A stretch of DNA of 64,000 nucleotides from Pseudobacteriovorax sp. (GCA_013215145.1 JABSRP010000028.1:57291-121290), one strand, 5' to 3'; positions 45,335 through 55,120 are shown, counted from the first letter of the stretch. Notes: a model not told the origin generated them from the sequence alone. A program made the numbers and translations.

Positions 45335-46144
45335 CTATTTTTTAGGTACAAAAATATGGTTCGACTTCTCAATCGCCTGGACTTCAAATCCATTTGTATC
45401 AAAAATATTCAGTAAATCTTTTGAATTTGAGCCTTCTATTTCTACCAATATCGACTTAAGATTTGGGTTTTTTAAAGTGGTTAGCATTCCCTCTAAAACT
45501 CTGTTTTCCAGGCCGTCGACGTCTATTTTAATATGATTTGGACAAGTGTTTTTCTTTTGGCAAAAATCATCGAGGGTAACGGCGAAAGATCCTTGGGTTC
45601 TGACAGGCTCGAAACTTTTGCCATCTGCGAGAGCCTCTCCAATTGAGTGTCCTGATGCACCAGGTATTGTAGACTTGACCTTTAAGTCGACAGGCTCGTT
45701 ACAGTTACTCAAAGCTAATGGGTACGCAAGAATATTTGTTAGGCCATTTATTTGTATATTGGTATTGAGTGTTTGAAATGTGCCTGCTGCAGGCTCAAAA
45801 GCATAAACCTTGCCATTTTTACCAATTTTTAGAGCAGAAAGAAGACTGTATGCACCGACATTTGCGCCTATATCGAAAAATATATCTCCTGGTTGGTGTT
45901 CGTTGAGTATCCAATTCGTCGTCAAAGGCTCCTTATGATGGTACGAAAAGGTTCTATATAGCTCGATTTTATTGCTTACAAAAAATTTTATATTATGACC
46001 GTTTATTTTGACCATCTTAATTAGGGTCAAGTACTTAAGGCCTATAAGGCGCTTCAACAAAAAGTATTGTAATCCATATTTTGCTAACTCTTTTAGTCCG
46101 GCCTTTATTCTGATTGGAATATACGGTTTGAAAAAACTGATCAT
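45335..46144 (-). CDS. FkbM-family methyltransferase
   Basis: 269 residues. FFDIGANVGAYSLLSALKIG is the SAM-binding glycine loop, VYAFEPAAGTFQTLNTNI the acidic loop, and HIKIDVDGLENRVLEGM the late FkbM motif. Such enzymes O-methylate sugars or other small groups on surface glycans and natural products. It starts 3 nt after the PhyH gene, so it is in one operon with it. The sugar is unknown. Confidence 0.9.
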   Translation of the reverse strand: MISFFKPYIPIRIKAGLKELAKYGLQYFLLKRLIGLKYLTLIKMVKINGHNIKFFVSNKIELYRTFSYHHKEPLTTNWILNEHQPGDIFFDIGANVGAYSLLSALKIGKNGKVYAFEPAAGTFQTLNTNIQINGLTNILAYPLALSNCNEPVDLKVKSTIPGASGHSIGEALADGKSFEPVRTQGSFAVTLDDFCQKKNTCPNHIKIDVDGLENRVLEGMLTTLKNPNLKSILVEIEGSNSKDLLNIFDTNGFEVQAIEKSNHIFVPKK

Positions 46145-46147
46145 GCT

Positions 46148-46996
46148 TCAATCCTTAAAATACGATACCATGACTTTCCTAGTACCTGATTTTTGTAGCA
46201 TCGCTCGGTGAATACCATGAGTATCTGCGATAATAACATCTCCAGCCTTTCCTATTAAAGGAACCCCCTTTTTGTTTAGTTTGTATTTAAGTGCCTCGCT
46301 TCTAGAGTAGTAAGTTGCTGGAATTCCACCTCCAAGAAAAACTCTAAAGATTTTATTTAATTTGTGTAACGATAACGGTAAAGCAGAACTTTTTATGTAT
46401 GCAAACGGTCCATTCTCCAGATCACAGTTTTCGACTAACAGGAAAAACTTTAATGTATGTTTGTTGCCGTCAAAATGCCATCCTCTTTGCCCAAAGGGTA
46501 GTTCGTCAGAGTCTTCTTGGGGGAGACTTTTCTGGTATATTCCTTCAAAAGGTAGTATAGGCTTATTTCCGTAAAACTTTTTAGCAATATTTAAGAGACG
46601 TCTACTCCGGTAGAATTTGTCAGATAAATAACTGTCGTATTCTAATAGTGACCAAACTCTTATGGATCCATTAAATGAAGTGTTTTTAGGATTTTTAAAA
46701 TTACCATCCAAAAAATCACGCTCTATTTGGCATGATAAGGACTTTATAAATTCAATTTCATTCTCGTTTAAAAAATTTTCTATTTTGGTGAATCCGTTTA
46801 AGTATAAGGAATTTACTATTTCGAAGTCTTTGGATCTACAAACATTGATGAAAAAAAGATACGAATAACGCTTGATCTCACTCAAAAAAAATAGCGCTAG
46901 CCGATAGCAAAGAATTATTCCCAGCGCTAACCTATTTGATCGGCGATCAGAGAATTTTTCGTTTATTTTATGAGCTTTTTTCTTGGTTAAAAGCAT
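46148..46996 (-). CDS. phytanoyl-CoA dioxygenase (PhyH)-like oxygenase
   Basis: 282 residues. The non-heme iron facial triad is visible: HFD in GWHFDGNKHTLKFFLLVEN and the distal His in IIADTHGIHRAMLQKSGTRK, whose Arg would bind 2-oxoglutarate. Members hydroxylate or otherwise oxidise small molecules. In this locus a modified sugar or lipid carrier is a plausible substrate. It overlaps the upstream ABC gene by 29 bp, so expression is coupled. Confidence 0.85.
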   Translation of the reverse strand: MLLTKKKAHKINEKFSDRRSNRLALGIILCYRLALFFLSEIKRYSYLFFINVCRSKDFEIVNSLYLNGFTKIENFLNENEIEFIKSLSCQIERDFLDGNFKNPKNTSFNGSIRVWSLLEYDSYLSDKFYRSRRLLNIAKKFYGNKPILPFEGIYQKSLPQEDSDELPFGQRGWHFDGNKHTLKFFLLVENCDLENGPFAYIKSSALPLSLHKLNKIFRVFLGGGIPATYYSRSEALKYKLNKKGVPLIGKAGDVIIADTHGIHRAMLQKSGTRKVMVSYFKD

Positions 46997-48707
46997 TGCG
47001 ATTACCTGTATCTAAGTCGATAATTTTATCAGCCAATTCTAAAAGTTGCTTCTTGTGACTTGTCAGCACAATGGTTTTCGTATGCTTGAGCTTTTTCAAG
47101 CTGTCGAGGACAATTTTTTCTGAACCTTCATCAAGAGAACTTGTGGGTTCGTCCATGATTATGATACTTGGGTTTTGCAAAAAAACTCTGGTTAGTAGAA
47201 GTCGTTGTTTTTGACCGCCTGAAAGCCACCGGCCTTCATCACCAATAGAGGTATCTAGTCCCATTGGTAAGGATTCTATAAGTAGAACTAGCCCTGTTTC
47301 TTTTAGTGCTCCAAAGATATCTTTTTCTGAAACTGAAGATAAACCATAGGTCAAATTCTCCCGTATACTTCCGTGAAACAAAATATGTTCTTGAGGAAGA
47401 AATGCTATTTCTCTTCTTAGGTCAGATTCCAAGTAGCAATTTATATCAGTCGAATCAATCTTGACAGTACCTTTGTTTGGTCTAATCAGCTTCAAAATTA
47501 GTTTCAAAAGTGTGGATTTCCCTCTACCCGAACTACCGACTATTACAGTAGTTTGATTTTTGGGAAACCTTAGATTAAGGTTTTTAAATATTTCTTTATC
47601 ACCATAGCTGAAAAAAACTTTTTCTAATTCTATTCCGGAATCTATTGAGGTAAGTGCTTTCTTCCCACCTGCAGTTTCTCGCGACATTTTAGCAGAAGCT
47701 ATCGCAGAATTAATAGAGAGTAAGCTTTGCTCATAAACAGAAACTTGATTTGATGAGTTAGCGAATACCTTAAATTGTGGGCTCGCGCGCATGGCAGAGT
47801 ACAGGTAAACTGTAATCAAAGAGTAGTCTAGTCCAAAAACTTTGAATCCAATAAATACCATAACTAATATAGTTATAAAATTTAGTGGTTCCAGGATGGT
47901 ATTTAGGATAATAGATTTTTTTTGGATTGAAACATTCAAGTTTTTTACATCCCGACATTTTTGTTGAAAGACCTGAATTTCACTTCTCCGAGTTCCGCAT
48001 AAGATTAGCTTAGAATATGCTCGAACTTTTTCAGAAAGGAAACTATGTAAATCTTTATTCGCTATTGTCAGCTTTTTACTGTCATTTTCGAGTAATCGTC
48101 TAAATATTTTTGCAATCATCAATATCATGAGGAGCGACACGGTGAACACTAAGGTGAGCTGCCAGGAAATCAGTACCATAGCTAATGTATAGGCTAACCC
48201 TAATACTAAAGCTGAAATCGCTCCGAGTCCAAATGAAATTATACCGCCAGCTCGAATTGCCTCAACCACAGCTACACTTTCAGCAGATCCCAGTTTAAAT
48301 TCATCAAAAAAGTCTGGTTTCGTACTGAAATATGACAAAAGAGTGTATTTTCTGAGCTTTAGAGTCAATTCATTGGATAGTTTTACTATTAAGAGATCTT
48401 TTAAGCCTTTCGCTATTTGCTGTAATACGATTATAGAACAAGCCGCAATCGAGAGTGTAAAAAACGAAAGATCTAGATTTGTGCCATTAATGATATCGTT
48501 TAGTAATGGGAATCTCGTAGAGATCTGCTCGCTTACTTGGTCAGGATCCTGGTATAGCAGACCAACAATAGGTATTAGTAAAGATACACCAAATATTGCT
48601 AGGAGCGACTCCACTATAGAAGCCCCTATGACTGCAATGATTCGAGTGATTCCCAGATGCTTGATAGTTTGTCGGTAAACCACGGTCGATGGTAGCTTTA
48701 AAAACAA
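46968..48707 (-). CDS. ABC exporter (fused permease-ATPase), PglK/MsbA-like
   Basis: 579 residues: six-helix transmembrane domain (about 15-325), then an ATPase domain (about 345-575) with Walker A GSSGRGKST, signature WLSGGQKQR and Walker B IIIMDEPTSSLDE. A half-transporter that dimerises. In a glycan locus without a Wzx-like gene nearby, flipping of a lipid-linked oligosaccharide, as PglK does, is the natural inference; MsbA-like lipid or peptide export is an alternative. Confidence 0.9.
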   Translation of the reverse strand: MFLKLPSTVVYRQTIKHLGITRIIAVIGASIVESLLAIFGVSLLIPIVGLLYQDPDQVSEQISTRFPLLNDIINGTNLDLSFFTLSIAACSIIVLQQIAKGLKDLLIVKLSNELTLKLRKYTLLSYFSTKPDFFDEFKLGSAESVAVVEAIRAGGIISFGLGAISALVLGLAYTLAMVLISWQLTLVFTVSLLMILMIAKIFRRLLENDSKKLTIANKDLHSFLSEKVRAYSKLILCGTRRSEIQVFQQKCRDVKNLNVSIQKKSIILNTILEPLNFITILVMVFIGFKVFGLDYSLITVYLYSAMRASPQFKVFANSSNQVSVYEQSLLSINSAIASAKMSRETAGGKKALTSIDSGIELEKVFFSYGDKEIFKNLNLRFPKNQTTVIVGSSGRGKSTLLKLILKLIRPNKGTVKIDSTDINCYLESDLRREIAFLPQEHILFHGSIRENLTYGLSSVSEKDIFGALKETGLVLLIESLPMGLDTSIGDEGRWLSGGQKQRLLLTRVFLQNPSIIIMDEPTSSLDEGSEKIVLDSLKKLKHTKTIVLTSHKKQLLELADKIIDLDTGNRNAFNQEKSS

Positions 48708-48738
48708 TTAGTAGTCCCTACTATGTGTGGTTTAACTT

Positions 48739-49449
48739 TTACTTAATAGCTAGGAAACCTTCAAAGCAAATATATTTCATTACTGAGGTAACATCCTTAA
48801 ATCCAGCTCGTTCTAACATATCTAAATTGCCTTGGACAGAAAATGGTGACATGACACTTTTTAAGCTTCGTGTCTTTTGAAGAATTTCATCTGATGTAAA
48901 TCCATTATTTTCTTTAAAGTCATTGTATAAGGAAGTGACAATATCCTGAAATCGGGCGTCGGGTCCTCTTACTTTTTCAAATAGTACTAGGGCTCCACCC
49001 CAGTTAAGTGAATCATACAACTTATTAACGACCTCTTGTCGGTGCCTCTCAGGGACAAATTGAAGGCAATAGTACGACACGATAAAGTCATTTTTTCTAA
49101 AGTCATGAAGCCTAATATCGTCTTTTATCAATTTGATGTTTTGATGAGAAGAGCAGTGTTCTTTTGCCTTTTCTATCATATTTTCTTCGGTATCAATACC
49201 TATCCACTTTATTTTGGGCTTATGTTTTTGATGTGTCGCGAGTTTGTTTAAGAGCTCACCTGTGGAGACGCCTATCTCATAAGCAGTGGAGTCATTCTGG
49301 CAAAAAAAATCGCTGATTTGGCAAACTAGATCATGTCCCTCTTCGTAGAGAGGAACGGAATTTCTAACATGATCAACGAAGGTGTTTGCCACGTCGCCAC
49401 CAAATGTCCAGGATCCTCTTTCAGACTTAATATTGTTGCCAACTTCCAT
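48739..49449 (-). CDS. CmoA-like SAM-dependent methyltransferase
   Basis: 236 residues. It resembles CmoA (carboxy-SAM synthase) over its whole length: RGSWTFGGDVANTFVDHV, RNSVPLYEEGHDLV, YEIGVSTGELL in the SAM loop, LQFVPERHRQEVVNKLYDSL, NWGGALVLFEK, and NNGFTSDEILQKTRSLKSVM. In CmoA an Arg in this last segment binds the carboxylate of carboxy-SAM; by my from-memory alignment that place is Thr with Arg next to it. There is no CmoB or tRNA context; it sits among polysaccharide genes, so a repurposed function is likely. Confidence 0.8.
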   Translation of the reverse strand: MEVGNNIKSERGSWTFGGDVANTFVDHVRNSVPLYEEGHDLVCQISDFFCQNDSTAYEIGVSTGELLNKLATHQKHKPKIKWIGIDTEENMIEKAKEHCSSHQNIKLIKDDIRLHDFRKNDFIVSYYCLQFVPERHRQEVVNKLYDSLNWGGALVLFEKVRGPDARFQDIVTSLYNDFKENNGFTSDEILQKTRSLKSVMSPFSVQGNLDMLERAGFKDVTSVMKYICFEGFLAIK

Positions 49450-49461
49450 TTTTACTGCCTC

Positions 49462-50778
49462 CTAAGTGTTTGTTTCACCGATCCATTCAATGACACCAGT
49501 ATGATTGGTAGAGAATAGTCTTGTTTCCCAAGACTTTTTCAATGGCCAATTGTAAAATCCAAAATCATCGTATTTCTCTATTGAGCTAGTTCCTCTATTA
49601 TTCGAAAAAAAGTATCTTTTACAAATCCTCTCTATATTTTCGAGGTAAAATATTCCGTATTCTGTCGACATTTCGCCTAGGGATGTACTATTGACGACTA
49701 AATCGATCGAATTAGTTTCTAGGAGTTCAATGCACCAGGTCGGTAGTACGAAGATATCGGCGGTAGATAGATCGATCGAATTATGACTTAAATATTTCAA
49801 GTCAGCAAGCGTGGCGACTTTCTTTTCCGGGAAAGCGGCTTGTAAGAAGTAGGAGCCCATGGCGACAACTTCAGGCAGTTCTATTAGAATGAGTTTCGCT
49901 TTCGAATAGTAATGACCAATTTGGCGAAGTAAACCCCCATAAGCTCCCCCAAGATCTAAGATAACGGTTTCACTATTATTCTTTATATGTGTAAATTTCC
50001 TTAACTGAGTAACGTAGTAAGCATGCGTTAATAGCCTCTGTGATAGGCGCTGACCTCTGTAAACTGGACAGTAACTCCCACCAATCTTAGATTCAGAAAT
50101 TGACATTAATATATCGTGGTCAATGGCGTCACTCATTTTATGATATTCCATGATCAATTCAAGGCTTTGTAGGAATGAGCTATAGATCCCCTTTTCTCTT
50201 AAGATAGTGGCACATTGATCATTGATGATTGCAGCTTTGGTGTACGAAGTTTGTCTAAAGCTTTTTAATCTATCTATTTCTAGTTTAAAGTTTGAATCAA
50301 AAAAGGTCGTTTTAAACTCAGCAATAATATCTGTCCACCATTGAGAATGTACTATCTTCTTAGGTTCGAGGTCATACGCCAGCTTGTAACTTTTTTCTAT
50401 TCTATCAAATATGCTTCTGTCCAAAGCAACTGGCTCACCATCATGATACATTGGTGGTTTCGGGTAAACCATTTCTCTTGCAGCAAACGAGTTTTCATCA
50501 ACTTGCTCAAAATATTCTAATTTGAAGCTTTTATTTTTGAAAACAGCAAAGCAAATTATTTCCTTTAGAGCAAAACAAAATCTTCCAAAACGATTGTAGA
50601 AAAATATGTTAGATGGGACTTGGCGGTGGGAATGCAGTCGGAAAACCTTCAAAGATTTTGCTGTATAAATTGATTTGTAATAAAAACTTCTGATAAAGTC
50701 TTTAAAAAATAGTGGGGCTCTTCTAAACGACCATTTTAGAACATGTAAGATAAAAATTCTTTTTAACGTAACAATCAT
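49462..50778 (-). CDS. putative sugar O-methyltransferase (NanM-type)
   Basis: 438 residues. Recognised by GGSYCPVYRGQRLSQRLLTH, then VILDLGGAYGGLLRQIGHYY (SAM loop) and LIELPEVVAMGSYFLQAAFP, the pattern of the 'putative sugar O-methyltransferase' family found in glycan clusters. The N-terminal ~150 residues are basic and family-specific. The stop codon of the upstream dehydratase gene overlaps its ATG by 3 bp, so translation is coupled. Confidence 0.82.
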   Translation of the reverse strand: MIVTLKRIFILHVLKWSFRRAPLFFKDFIRSFYYKSIYTAKSLKVFRLHSHRQVPSNIFFYNRFGRFCFALKEIICFAVFKNKSFKLEYFEQVDENSFAAREMVYPKPPMYHDGEPVALDRSIFDRIEKSYKLAYDLEPKKIVHSQWWTDIIAEFKTTFFDSNFKLEIDRLKSFRQTSYTKAAIINDQCATILREKGIYSSFLQSLELIMEYHKMSDAIDHDILMSISESKIGGSYCPVYRGQRLSQRLLTHAYYVTQLRKFTHIKNNSETVILDLGGAYGGLLRQIGHYYSKAKLILIELPEVVAMGSYFLQAAFPEKKVATLADLKYLSHNSIDLSTADIFVLPTWCIELLETNSIDLVVNSTSLGEMSTEYGIFYLENIERICKRYFFSNNRGTSSIEKYDDFGFYNWPLKKSWETRLFSTNHTGVIEWIGETNT

Positions 50779-52712
50779 AAATTAGTGCCTTGTACCTGTT
50801 TTGGTTTGTTGTTATCCAGCAAACTGTTTTTAGTATCAGTGCTTTCTCGTTTACACTGACTGAAAAGTTCTTCTCTGAATAAATTGTCAGGGAGCTTTTC
50901 GATTTTGTTTAATGTTGCGAAGTTTATATTTTGACGACTTTTGCTAATTTTCGAAACAAAAAGTCCTTGTTGGTGCGTAGCTTCTTCATGCCCTTCGAGT
51001 AGTATTTCTTCAAACAACTTTTCACCAGCTCTTAAGCCGGATACATCAATTTTTATATCGGTATGTGGTTCTAAGCCAGAAAGCCTAATCAACTGTTCTG
51101 CCATTTTGTAAATATTTACAGGGCTGCCCATATCTAAGACAAAAAAGTCGTCACCATTGGTTATGGTTAAAGCCTCAAGTACTAAACTGACCGCCTCTTC
51201 AATTAACATGAAATACCGCGTTACATCTTTATGAGTTACTGTGAGAGGCCCGCCTTTTTCAATTTGAGACACAAACTTTGGAATTACGCTACCTGATGAA
51301 CCAAGGACATTGCCAAAGCGTACAAAGGTGAATTTGGTATCTGAATATTTAGACGAAGCGCTCTCTATAATTCTTTCACAAATCCTTTTAGTTGCTCCCA
51401 TCACACTTGTCGGGTTGACAGCTTTATCGGTACTGACTAATAACACCTTTTCTACTTTGTACTTGGCAGAAAGGTTGACGATATTATTTGTGCCGTGAAC
51501 GTTATTCCTAAATCCTGAGCGGAAATTTTCCTCGACCATTGGCACGTGTTTATAGGCCGCTGCATGAAGTACATAATCCGGTAAGTATTTTTTAAGGGTG
51601 TTTTCCAACAAGTCGAAATCGGTCACCGAGCATAGAACAGATTTTAATTCTACACTCTGAATTTTGCTGGTTAATTCACTAGTAATTTTGTATAGGTTAA
51701 ATTCACATGAATCTAACAATATTAGAGTTTGAGGATTTAAACTGAATATTTGGCGGCAAAGCTCTGAGCCGATTGATCCCCCAGCACCGGTGACGAGTAC
51801 CACCTTTCTAGAGAACGACTCTTTAACGTTGGCAGAATTAAATGTCTTAGACTTTCTGCGAAGTAAGTCTTGAAGTTTAAAAGGTCTAAGCTTTAGGGAG
51901 TTTTGATTTAATGTTGATGTTATATCCGACATGTACATAACTGAGAGATTGAGAGATTTGCATTTTTCATAAATTTCAGAAAGTGTTGTGCCACTAGCGC
52001 TTGGAATTGCAACTACAACTTCCTTTATGTTCTTTGTTGAAACTATAGATTCTATGTCTTCGCTACTTCCCAAGACTGGTACGCCGTTGATCAGTCGACC
52101 TTTTAAGTACTTATTATCGTCGATAAATCCGGCTATTCGATAATCCGAGTTTGTGGTCTTCGCGTGCCTGACAAAAAACTCTCCTCCGTAGCCTGCCCCG
52201 TAAACAAGGCAGAGTTTTTCGTTACTATTTTCAATTTCACGATTTAGCATTAACCAAAGTTTCCATCCAAAACGGTGAGCTGCAATGCCACAAGCAATTA
52301 GGATTAGTAGCAAGGCAGGTACAGATCTGGGTGGATGGAGGTCTGGACCCATCATAAAGTATATTAGAGTAAAAATTGAAACAGCAATGGCACTAGACTT
52401 TAAAATTAACAGCCCTGCGTAAATATTGGCGTGACGCCAAATTTGCCGATAGATTCCTGTAAAGAAATTCACCGAAATAAATATTCCAACGCAAATTGGC
52501 ACTGTTACATAAAACCTCTCCCAATACCGCTCTAAATCAAGACTATCAAGCCGCAAAGCAAAAGCAGCATAATACGACCCCAGCACTATCAAAGAATCAG
52601 AAACCACCAGTATAAACAGGCGAATCCATTTCCAACTCTTCCAATGAAAAGGAAAATCAAAAACCTTGGTTTTATTGATAGCCTTAACAAGTGTCCGGGT
52701 GATACTTCCCAT
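50775..52712 (-). CDS. membrane-bound NDP-sugar 4,6-dehydratase/epimerase (CapD/WbpM/PglF type)
   Basis: 645 residues: four membrane helices (about 30-150), a CoA-binding-like Rossmann domain (about 165-290), then an SDR catalytic domain with TGAGGSIGSELCRQI near residue 307 and STDKAVNPTSVMGATKR, where Met-x-x-x-Lys replaces Tyr-x-x-x-Lys as in long-form UDP-GlcNAc 4,6-dehydratases. It would produce a 4-keto-6-deoxy sugar nucleotide at the membrane for later amino or methyl modification. It follows gmd by 11 nt. Confidence 0.93.
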   Translation of the reverse strand: MGSITRTLVKAINKTKVFDFPFHWKSWKWIRLFILVVSDSLIVLGSYYAAFALRLDSLDLERYWERFYVTVPICVGIFISVNFFTGIYRQIWRHANIYAGLLILKSSAIAVSIFTLIYFMMGPDLHPPRSVPALLLILIACGIAAHRFGWKLWLMLNREIENSNEKLCLVYGAGYGGEFFVRHAKTTNSDYRIAGFIDDNKYLKGRLINGVPVLGSSEDIESIVSTKNIKEVVVAIPSASGTTLSEIYEKCKSLNLSVMYMSDITSTLNQNSLKLRPFKLQDLLRRKSKTFNSANVKESFSRKVVLVTGAGGSIGSELCRQIFSLNPQTLILLDSCEFNLYKITSELTSKIQSVELKSVLCSVTDFDLLENTLKKYLPDYVLHAAAYKHVPMVEENFRSGFRNNVHGTNNIVNLSAKYKVEKVLLVSTDKAVNPTSVMGATKRICERIIESASSKYSDTKFTFVRFGNVLGSSGSVIPKFVSQIEKGGPLTVTHKDVTRYFMLIEEAVSLVLEALTITNGDDFFVLDMGSPVNIYKMAEQLIRLSGLEPHTDIKIDVSGLRAGEKLFEEILLEGHEEATHQQGLFVSKISKSRQNINFATLNKIEKLPDNLFREELFSQCKRESTDTKNSLLDNNKPKQVQGTNL

Positions 52713-52723
52713 TAATCTACCTT

Positions 52724-53884
52724 CTAAATAGTACTGTTGAGATTCATTTCACGGGCAAAAATAAAGTCCTTATTTTGAAGTTTGGGATTTGATTCCAGAG
52801 ATAGTTGTTCGGGACTGATGTAGCCCGACTTTTTGATATTCATATCGGCCTTAGCTCGTGCAAAATCAGCGAAAACCATTTCTTGACACAGGTCTTCAAC
52901 TGTTGTTTTGGCCTTCCAGCCCAAAGCTTGTTCCGCTTTACTGGCGTCGCCAATCAGAAGGTCGACCTCGGTAGGCCGATAGTAGTTGGGGTCGACGGCA
53001 ACTAGAGTGTTTCCTGATTTAGGATCAATACCTACTTCGCTGCCACCTTTCCCACTAAACTCTAGTTCGATGTCCAAAGCACTAAAGGCCATTTTAACAA
53101 AATCTCTAACGCTTGTGGTTCTTCCGGTTGCAAGGACAAAGTCATCGGGCTTATCGTGCTGCATCATCATCCACATACCTTCTACAAACTCCTTGGCGTG
53201 CCCCCAGTCTCTTTTAGCGTCAAGATTGCCGATGTAGAGTTTGTCTTGTAGGCCGAGGGCTATATTGGCCGCAGCCCTCGTAATCTTACGGGTGACGAAG
53301 GTTTCTCCGCGTATTGGGCTTTCATGGTTGAAGAGGATGCCATTGCTAGCAAAAATGCCGTAGGCCTCTCTATAATTTTTTGTGATCCAGAAAGCATAAA
53401 GCTTAGCTGCCGCATAAGGGCTTCTGGGGTAAAACGGAGTTGTTTCTGACTGAGGAACTTCCTGAACTTTTCCAAAAAGCTCACTTGTCGATGCTTGATA
53501 GAATTTGGTTTTCTTTTCCAAGTTCAGCATACGAATAGCTTCGAGAATCCTAAGAGTCCCACCACCATCGGAATTAAGGGTGTATTCTGGAACCTCAAAG
53601 GATACCTGAACGTGACTTTGTGCAGCCAAGTTGTAGATTTCGTCGGGTTGCACTTCCCCAATGATTCGCACTAAGCTACTGGCATCTGATAAATCGGAGT
53701 AATGGAGGAACAAACGTTTGTCGTTTTGATGAGGGTCTTCGTATATGTGATCGATGCGCTGTGTATTGAAAGAGCTAGAACGTCTTTTGATCCCATGGAC
53801 TTCATAACCCTTGTCAAGGAGTAGTTGTGCCAAATAAGCACCATCTTGTCCCGTTATACCTGTGATAAGGGCAGTTTTTTTCAT
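52724..53884 (-). CDS. gmd: GDP-mannose 4,6-dehydratase
   Basis: 386 residues, a long-form Gmd. GITGQDGAYLAQLLLDKGYE is the NAD(P) loop; KRRSSSFNTQRIDHIY, NLAAQSHVQVSFE and YPRSPYAAAKLYAFWI (Tyr-x-x-x-Lys) are diagnostic. It converts GDP-mannose to GDP-4-keto-6-deoxymannose. No fucose synthase (wcaG/fcl) or Rmd is next to it, so the reductase is elsewhere or an aminotransferase is used. First gene of the leftward block; its promoter is in the 108-bp gap to the divergent glycosyltransferase. Confidence 0.96.
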   Translation of the reverse strand: MKKTALITGITGQDGAYLAQLLLDKGYEVHGIKRRSSSFNTQRIDHIYEDPHQNDKRLFLHYSDLSDASSLVRIIGEVQPDEIYNLAAQSHVQVSFEVPEYTLNSDGGGTLRILEAIRMLNLEKKTKFYQASTSELFGKVQEVPQSETTPFYPRSPYAAAKLYAFWITKNYREAYGIFASNGILFNHESPIRGETFVTRKITRAAANIALGLQDKLYIGNLDAKRDWGHAKEFVEGMWMMMQHDKPDDFVLATGRTTSVRDFVKMAFSALDIELEFSGKGGSEVGIDPKSGNTLVAVDPNYYRPTEVDLLIGDASKAEQALGWKAKTTVEDLCQEMVFADFARAKADMNIKKSGYISPEQLSLESNPKLQNKDFIFAREMNLNSTI

Positions 53885-53992
53885 TCTTCACCTACGTGTT
53901 TTAAGGCATGATATATCTGAAGAATAAGATACTGAAATAACTGTTACAAGATTTTTCTGAGAATCGGTTGGAAATACTGGAGGGCGGGCAAA

Positions 53993-55120
53993 ATTAAAAC
54001 TCTCTACTTGATTGTAAACGAGTATGCGGACGATAAAAGTCCTGTAAGTAAACTTTGTCTTGAACTTGAGCAACATCTTGAGGAGCAAGGCTCTCGTGCA
54101 AAAACTATCTATATCTCAAAGCGATACATACCTGGCGGTCTTTCACCGAGGCGCCTTGGAAACCTGCTATTGCTGCATATATTATTTCCCTTGATACTTT
54201 TATACTTCAGGGTCATGACAATCAAATCCCGCGAGGGCTTGGTTGTGATTTCGACGACAAACCCCCCTCTCATACATTGGACTACCGCATTGGCTGGGTT
54301 GATGCTGAGAATCCCTTCTCTACTTTGGTACATGGATGCTCATCCAGACTTAGAGTGTTTATCCTTGAAGAAAAAACGGTTTTTTCGATTGGCGGACTTT
54401 TTGAGTTTTTTAGACAAAAAAATTATACGGCTGTTTCAGGCATACATAGCACTCGACGAGGCAATGGCTGTTAACCTCAGGACGAAAGCTTGCAAGCCCG
54501 TTTTTGTTGCAAACCCCTGGGCAACTTATGTTACACCCAGTAAACCTTTGGCTCTTAAAGACTGGGAAAAAACGTTAAAACTTGTTTACGCAGGAAATTA
54601 TGGTGCTGCTCATGACCTATCTCCTTTTTTACAATATTTGAAGGGACAGCCGGTTATCATAAAGTCACAATTGAGTATAAGCTTTGTAGGGATGCCGGCG
54701 CCGATTGGAACAGCCTTGCGAGATCGGTTTCTCGAAGTTGGGGTCGCAGCCGAGTTTCTTCCAAGATTTAGTTCTTTCTCTAAGCTGTTGCAGTTCTTGC
54801 ATAGATTTCATTTCGGTATCGTGAGCCTTAAAGACTGCCAGAGAGGTCTGGCTTGTCCGAGTAAAGCTTTTACATACGTTAGCCAAGGGATTCCTCTTTG
54901 CTATGTTGGGCCAAACAAGACGTTAACTGACAGTCTTCTAGAAAAGGGTTGGGGCATCTCTTACACCCAATTGGCAGATGTAATTGAGTCGGGTGATTAC
55001 CTCGAAAACATACGCCAAAATCAAGGATTTTCGTACCCATCAGTTAGAGAGGAGTCGCTGGGAATTATGATGTCTGTCCTCAAAGGTATGCAGCGTGGAG
55101 AGCAGGTATGGGAACAGTAG
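53993..55120 (+). CDS. glycosyltransferase (GT4-like), possible ATT start
   Basis: 375 residues if begun at ATT 53993. The reading frame has a clear GT-B N-terminus KTLYLIVNEYADDKSPVSKL and a C-terminal half with LVYAGNYGAAHDLSPFL, and FGIVSLKDCQRGLACPSKAF followed by VSQGIPLCYVG, as in GT4 enzymes. No ATG, GTG or TTG lies in frame before residue 6; the TTG at 54008 would cut into the first strand and has no RBS, while ATT 53993 has GGAGGG 8 nt upstream. Translationally coupled to the SDR gene (13-bp overlap). Confidence 0.8.
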   Translation: MKTLYLIVNEYADDKSPVSKLCLELEQHLEEQGSRAKTIYISKRYIPGGLSPRRLGNLLLLHILFPLILLYFRVMTIKSREGLVVISTTNPPLIHWTTALAGLMLRIPSLLWYMDAHPDLECLSLKKKRFFRLADFLSFLDKKIIRLFQAYIALDEAMAVNLRTKACKPVFVANPWATYVTPSKPLALKDWEKTLKLVYAGNYGAAHDLSPFLQYLKGQPVIIKSQLSISFVGMPAPIGTALRDRFLEVGVAAEFLPRFSSFSKLLQFLHRFHFGIVSLKDCQRGLACPSKAFTYVSQGIPLCYVGPNKTLTDSLLEKGWGISYTQLADVIESGDYLENIRQNQGFSYPSVREESLGIMMSVLKGMQRGEQVWEQ

